From: Pseudomonas chlororaphis
GTDB taxonomy: Bacteria > Pseudomonadota > Gammaproteobacteria > Pseudomonadales > Pseudomonadaceae
DNA length: 64,000 nt
Direction: 5' to 3'
Assembly (NCBI RefSeq): GCF_001921865.1
Contig: NZ_MSCT01000018.1
Span: 226,040-290,039 of the forward strand
Made by a program: the position numbers and the translations under genes. Below the pieces are notes generated by a model. The model was given only the letters and a program-made list of their open reading frames with translations. It was not told the origin of the DNA and searched no databases. This document shows positions 59,645 through 64,000 of this stretch, piece by piece; within the stretch, counting starts at the first letter, position 1; the number at the start of each line of letters is the position of its first letter.

Positions 59645-60942
59645 GGATACACCTCTTGGGCAGTGGAAGGGACAGTCGGGTGGGCGCGCAGCCTTGCCAG
59701 GCCGCATACGCCGATCAGCGACAGGGCCGACAGCAGCGTGAAGAACACCGCCAGCGGCAGCCACTGGCCGGAAAACTTGCTGGCCAGCAAGGTGCCGATC
59801 AGCGGCGTACTGCCGCCGGCCACCGCGCAGGCCAGTTGATAGGCGATGGAGATCCCCGAATAGCGCAGGTGCACCGGGAAGGCCTGGGTCATGTAGCCGG
59901 CGATCACCGCGTACAGCGCCGAGAGAATCACCACCGCCAGGGCGATGCCGAGGGTCATCAGCACGATGTTCTGGGTGCCGACCAGCAAGAACATCGGGTA
60001 CGGCGTGAGCATGCACAGCAGTGCCACCCAGGTGAGAAAACGGCCTTCGCCGACGCGCTCGGCGAGCAAGGCGGACACCGGCTGCGAGAGCAGCTGGATG
60101 ATGGTCACCAGGAACAGGCAATCGAGAATGGTCGCCCGGGCAATCCCCTGGTACTGGGTGACGTAGGTGATCATGAAGGTGTTGGTGAAGAAGAAACCGG
60201 CCGAGCCGATAGTCACCGCGGCGGCGGCGAACAGGATCTGTCTCCAGCAACTGCGCAGCACTTCCATCACCGGGTACTTGGCGGTTTCGTGGTTGTCCCG
60301 GGCCTTGGCGAACTCTGGCGACTCATGCACCCCGGAGCGAATCATCAGGCCGAACATCATCAGCACGCCGCTGGCGAGAAACGGCAGGCGCCAACCCCAT
60401 TCGAGGAAGTCCTGCGGATCCAGGCTGGTCACCAGGCGAAAGGCGATCAAGGCCAGCAACAGGCCGGCCGGGCTGCCGAGCTGGGCAAAGGAGGCGTAGA
60501 ACGTCTTGCGCCGGGCGGGGGCATGCTCGCTGGCCATCAGCACCGCGCCACCCCACTCGCCACCCACGGAAATGCCCTGGATGATGCGCAGCACGATCAG
60601 GCTGATGGGGGCCCAGATCCCGGCGCTGGCGTAGCTGGGCAGCAGGCCGATGCCGGTGGTGGCCAGCCCCATCAGCGCCATGGTCACCAGCAACATCTTC
60701 TTGCGCCCGAGACGATCGCCCAGGTGGCCGAAGACCATGCCAGCCATGGGCCGGGCGATAAACCCCACGGCGAAACTGCCAAAGGCCGCCAGGGTACTCA
60801 TGACCGGGTCGCTGCTGGGAAAGAACACCTGCCCGAGCACCAGGGCCGCCGCGGTGGCGTAGATGTAGAAGTCGTAGAACTCGATGGTCGTGCCGATAAA
60901 GGCCGCCGCCGCGGCTCTGCGCGGCTGAGGGGTGGTGTGCAT
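59641..60942 (-). CDS. MFS transporter of the MHS family, copy 2
   Basis: The 433-residue, 12-helix transporter has AAAAAFIGTTIEFYDFYIY at its start and HLGDRLGRKKMLL in loop 2-3, and is a clear paralogue of the one at 55546-56850. It heads an operon with the aldolase and the hydroxyacid dehydrogenase and lies divergent to LysR 2. It probably imports a hydroxy or sugar acid used by those two enzymes. Confidence 0.88.
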   Translation of the reverse strand: MHTTPQPRRAAAAAFIGTTIEFYDFYIYATAAALVLGQVFFPSSDPVMSTLAAFGSFAVGFIARPMAGMVFGHLGDRLGRKKMLLVTMALMGLATTGIGLLPSYASAGIWAPISLIVLRIIQGISVGGEWGGAVLMASEHAPARRKTFYASFAQLGSPAGLLLALIAFRLVTSLDPQDFLEWGWRLPFLASGVLMMFGLMIRSGVHESPEFAKARDNHETAKYPVMEVLRSCWRQILFAAAAVTIGSAGFFFTNTFMITYVTQYQGIARATILDCLFLVTIIQLLSQPVSALLAERVGEGRFLTWVALLCMLTPYPMFLLVGTQNIVLMTLGIALAVVILSALYAVIAGYMTQAFPVHLRYSGISIAYQLACAVAGGSTPLIGTLLASKFSGQWLPLAVFFTLLSALSLIGVCGLARLRAHPTVPSTAQEVYP

Positions 60943-61095
60943 GCAAGGACCCTGTGTATTTGTAGTTTTGGGCAGGTGCTGAAGGCTTCACGTGGCGCTC
61001 TCTGGCGCTTGCGGGCTTTATCGCCGCCGTGCCAGGATTAGTCAATTTTCAAATCCTTATCTTTGCTATTAGCACTGCTACTGCATGAGACTGCC

Positions 61096-62082
61096 ATGCC
61101 CGCACCGCTCTCCCCCTCCAACCCCTGGGTCGGCCGGCGCTTCCTCAACGATCGCCTGGACTGGAACCTGCTGCGCACCTACCTGGTGATCGGCCAGGAA
61201 GGCAGCATGAGCCGCGCCGCCGCGCGCCTGCACATCACCCAGTCGGCGGTCAGCCAGGCTTTGAAACGCCTGGAGGAACAGCTCGACTGCGTGCTGATCG
61301 CCCGCAGCGGGCGACGCTTCGAGCTCACGGAAACCGGCGAGGAAGTGCTGCGCATCGCCAGCGATATCTACGGCGATATTTCGCGCCTGGGCACCGTGTT
61401 GGAAAGCCGCAACGACGACGTGGTGGGCAAGATCCGCATCCTCACCGTCAGCGGCGTGCAGGCACCGCACTACGACGAGTTCCTCGCCGACTTCCATGCC
61501 GCCCACCCGAAGATCGAGCTGGAAGTCGAGGTGATGGGCAGCTCGGACATCATCAGCTCGCTGCTGCAAAAGACCGCGACCCTGGGAGTCGGGCTGTGCC
61601 GCCTGGCGCAACCGCGGCTGGAACAGCGGGTGCTGTTTCGCGAGCGTTATGCCTACTTCTGCGGCCAGCGGCACCGGCTGTTCGGCCAGCAGAACCTGAG
61701 CCTGCAACAACTGGCCAACGAGAACTTCGTCAGCTTCACCAGCGACCAGTTGGGCGGCAACCTGTCGCCGCTGACGCTGTTTCGCGACCAGCAGGGCTTT
61801 ACCGGCAAGATCGTCGCCTCATCCACCAGTTTCGAAGAGATTTACCGGCTGATCTGCGCCGGTTTCGGTATCGGCTGCCTACCTATCCATCTGGTGCGGC
61901 GGGATGTCGAGCAAGGGTTGCTCTGGCGTTTGCCGCCGGACGATGGTGTGGTGGATTTCGACATCCAGCTGCTGTGGCACCGGGAACAGAAGATGAGCCA
62001 GGCCGAAACCCTGTTCCTGGACAGCATCCAGCACATGCTCAGTATTCGTGAGCAAGTGCCGGGCAGCCTGATGTTCAAGTGA
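61096..62082 (+). CDS. LysR-family regulator, copy 2
   Basis: The 328-residue protein has a winged helix (RLDWNLLRTYLVIGQEGSMS, RAAARLHITQSAVSQALKRL) and an effector domain nearly parallel to LysR 1, including ENFVSFTSDQLGGNLSPLTL and FGIGCLPIHLV. It is divergent from MFS transporter 2. The start at 61096 is chosen over the longer frame from 61063. It converges with the PBP2 gene, with one base between stops. Confidence 0.87.
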   Translation: MPAPLSPSNPWVGRRFLNDRLDWNLLRTYLVIGQEGSMSRAAARLHITQSAVSQALKRLEEQLDCVLIARSGRRFELTETGEEVLRIASDIYGDISRLGTVLESRNDDVVGKIRILTVSGVQAPHYDEFLADFHAAHPKIELEVEVMGSSDIISSLLQKTATLGVGLCRLAQPRLEQRVLFRERYAYFCGQRHRLFGQQNLSLQQLANENFVSFTSDQLGGNLSPLTLFRDQQGFTGKIVASSTSFEEIYRLICAGFGIGCLPIHLVRRDVEQGLLWRLPPDDGVVDFDIQLLWHREQKMSQAETLFLDSIQHMLSIREQVPGSLMFK

Positions 62083-62083
62083 C

Positions 62084-63976
62084 TCAGGCGTGAGGCACGT
62101 CCGGCGTCTTCGCTGGGCTCGCGTATTGCGGCTTCAGGTGGCCTTCCTGGTCCAATAACCAGGCGTCCATGACCTGCCGGACCACGGGGCCGGCGACCCG
62201 GCCGCCGGCCTCGCCGTTTTCGATCATCACCGCCACCACGATGCGCGGGTGTTCGGCCGGCGCGAAGCCGACGAACAACGCGTTGTCGCGATGCCGCTCG
62301 TGAGTCTTGAGGCGGTCATAACGCTCGCCCTGCTTGATCGCCACCACCTGCGCGGTGCCGCTCTTGCCGGCGATGCGGTATTGCGCGCCGGCCGCGGCGT
62401 CGCGCGCGGTGCCGCGAGGCGCGTGCATCACCATTTGCATACCGTGGCTGACCAGGTCCCAGTCGACCGCAGACTTGAGCTGGATATTCGGCATTGGGTT
62501 GGTATCCACAGGCGGCTGGCCGTCCACGGTCTTGGCCAGGTGCGGACGATTCCAGATGCCCTTGTTGGCGATCAGCGTAGTGGCCTGGGCCAGTTGCAAC
62601 GGCGTGACCTGCATATAGCCCTGGCCGATGCCGAGGATCACCGTCTCGCCAGGAAACCATGGCTGACGCCGGGTCGCGCGCTTCCATGCCTGGGAGGGCA
62701 TCAATCCGGGCGCCTCTTCGGCCATGTCCAGCGAGACTTTTTCCCCCAGGCCGAACATCGCCAGGTAGTCGTGCAAACGGTCGATGCCCAGCTTGTGCGC
62801 CAGGTCGTAGAAATAGGTGTCGTTGGAACGCATGATCGCCGCGTCCAGATCCACCCAGCCGTCGCCGCTGTGGTTCCAGTTCCGGTATTTGTGGTCGAAG
62901 TCCGGCAGTTGGTAGTACCCCGGATCGAAGACCCGGGTCGCGGCCGTGACCACCCCGGAATCCAGCCCGGCAATCGCCACTTCCGGCTTGATGGTCGAGC
63001 CCGGCGCGTAGAGGCCGCGCAGTACGCGGTTGAACAATGGCCGGTCGATGGAATCGCGCAGCGCTGCGTATTCCTTGAAGCTGATGCCGGTGACAAACAG
63101 GTTCGGATCGAAGCTCGGCTTGCTGACCATGGCCAGCACTTCACCGGTGGCCGGGTCGATGGCCACCACCGAACCGCGGCGATCCCCCAGGGCCTGTTCG
63201 GCTGCCTCCTGCAATTTCACATCGAGGCTGAGCACGATGTTTTTACCTGGAATGGGATCGGTATGCTTGAGCACTCGCATGACCCGACCCTGAGCGTTGG
63301 TCTCCACCTCTTCATAGCCAACGTGGCCGTGCAGCTCGGGCTCGTAGAACTTCTCGATCCCGGTCTTGCCGATCGACTGCGTACCACGGTATTCCACCGA
63401 GTCCAGTACCTTGGCTTCCTTCTCGTTGATCCGCCCGACATAACCGATGGAGTGGGCAAAGTGAGCGCCCATCGGGTAGTCCCGTACGAACTGCGCTTCG
63501 ACTTCCAGGCCCGGCAAGCGGTACTCGTTGACCGCCAAGACGGCGATCTGCTCTTCAGTCAACTCATAGAACAGGGTGACCGGCACGAAAGGATGGCGTG
63601 ACTGCTTCAATTCCTTGTCGAACAAGGTTCGGGCTTCGGCGGGCAGATGCAGCAGGCTGACCACTTGGTCCAGCTCGCCCTTCAGATCGGTGGCGCGCTC
63701 ACGGGTGATGGTCAGGTTGAAGCTTGGGCGGTTGTCGGCCAACAGCACGCCGTTGCGGTCGTAGATCAGGCCGCGGGTCGGGGTGATGGGCAGCACATGC
63801 ACCCGATTGTTTTCGGAAACGGTGGAGTGATAGTCGAATTCGACCACTTGCAGGAAGTACAGGCGCCCGATCAGGGTGCAGGTAATAGCGACCACCAACA
63901 GCGCACAAGCCAACAGTCTTTTATTGACCAGCCGCGTTTCTTTCTCATGGTCCTTGATCGGTATCGGTTCAGGCAT
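62084..63976 (-). CDS. mrdA: Penicillin-binding protein 2 (peptidoglycan transpeptidase)
   Basis: The 630-residue elongation-specific transpeptidase has one membrane helix (about 20-42), the PBP dimerisation domain (TPTRGLIYDRNGVLLADN) and the transpeptidase domain. Its catalytic motifs are S327-T-I-K330, S384-N-D386 and K538-S-G-T541. Length and motifs match PBP2. No rodA follows within the window on its downstream side. Pseudomonads can carry more than one PBP2 gene, so this might be the second copy; the missing flanking DNA leaves that open. Confidence 0.92.
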   Translation of the reverse strand: MPEPIPIKDHEKETRLVNKRLLACALLVVAITCTLIGRLYFLQVVEFDYHSTVSENNRVHVLPITPTRGLIYDRNGVLLADNRPSFNLTITRERATDLKGELDQVVSLLHLPAEARTLFDKELKQSRHPFVPVTLFYELTEEQIAVLAVNEYRLPGLEVEAQFVRDYPMGAHFAHSIGYVGRINEKEAKVLDSVEYRGTQSIGKTGIEKFYEPELHGHVGYEEVETNAQGRVMRVLKHTDPIPGKNIVLSLDVKLQEAAEQALGDRRGSVVAIDPATGEVLAMVSKPSFDPNLFVTGISFKEYAALRDSIDRPLFNRVLRGLYAPGSTIKPEVAIAGLDSGVVTAATRVFDPGYYQLPDFDHKYRNWNHSGDGWVDLDAAIMRSNDTYFYDLAHKLGIDRLHDYLAMFGLGEKVSLDMAEEAPGLMPSQAWKRATRRQPWFPGETVILGIGQGYMQVTPLQLAQATTLIANKGIWNRPHLAKTVDGQPPVDTNPMPNIQLKSAVDWDLVSHGMQMVMHAPRGTARDAAAGAQYRIAGKSGTAQVVAIKQGERYDRLKTHERHRDNALFVGFAPAEHPRIVVAVMIENGEAGGRVAGPVVRQVMDAWLLDQEGHLKPQYASPAKTPDVPHA

Positions 63977-64000
63977 TGCTACAGCTTCTCGTGGAATAGG

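Overview
The window looks like chromosome of a Pseudomonas, probably the P. fluorescens lineage. The GC content is high, ribosome sites are AGGAGG-like, and several gaps carry inverted pairs of the GAGCGAGCTTGCTCGC repeat typical of fluorescent pseudomonads. All identifications rest on reading protein motifs and gene order; no database search was run.

Positions 1-980 hold a partial unknown gene and a LprI-type lysozyme inhibitor. Positions 1178-5756 (minus strand) encode quinohemoprotein amine dehydrogenase (QHNDH): alpha subunit, radical-SAM cross-linking enzyme QhpD, gamma peptide and beta subunit. Positions 6314-11932 hold a HAD phosphatase, a small secreted protein, an Aer-like receptor, a MliC-type lysozyme inhibitor and a YtcJ-like amidohydrolase. 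Positions 12146-13636 encode a phenylacetaldehyde-type dehydrogenase. Positions 13737-19318 (minus) hold the rest of the QHNDH maturation set (QhpG flavoenzyme, QhpE protease, QhpF exporter) behind an AcoR-like sigma54 activator. A good -24/-12 promoter precedes the aldehyde dehydrogenase gene, and an 11-base motif shared with the QHNDH promoter region suggests one regulon: amine to aldehyde to acid.

Positions about 20400-53050 are a type III secretion (T3SS) island of the Salmonella SPI-2 / Ssa-Esc family, which I do not know as a usual Pseudomonas T3SS family (those are Hrp, Psc-Ysc and Inv-Mxi-Spa). Translocon genes match sseB-sseA-sseB'-sscA-sseC-sseD-sseE. An AraC-type regulator leads sctF-ssaH-sctI-sctJ-sctK-sctL-sctW. 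A minus-strand operon carries ssaB-sctC-sctD-ssaE. An SsrB-like response regulator and an SsrA-like hybrid kinase lie in the middle. The operon ssaM-sctV-N-O-P-Q-R-S-T-U ends in a lytic transglycosylase gene. Three candidate effectors sit inside the island: an ExoY/edema-factor-type nucleotidyl cyclase, a fusion of a clostridial-toxin-like glycosyltransferase with a P-loop kinase, and a second protein with GT-A glycosyltransferase motifs. The edges carry gene debris: a frameshifted unknown gene on the left and a LysR fragment on the right. No transposase or tRNA was seen.

Positions 53251-63976 return to ordinary metabolism: an acetylpolyamine amidohydrolase/HDAC-family enzyme, an M20 amidase/carbamoylase, two MFS transporter genes each divergent from its own LysR gene, a coupled aldolase-dehydrogenase pair, and penicillin-binding protein 2.
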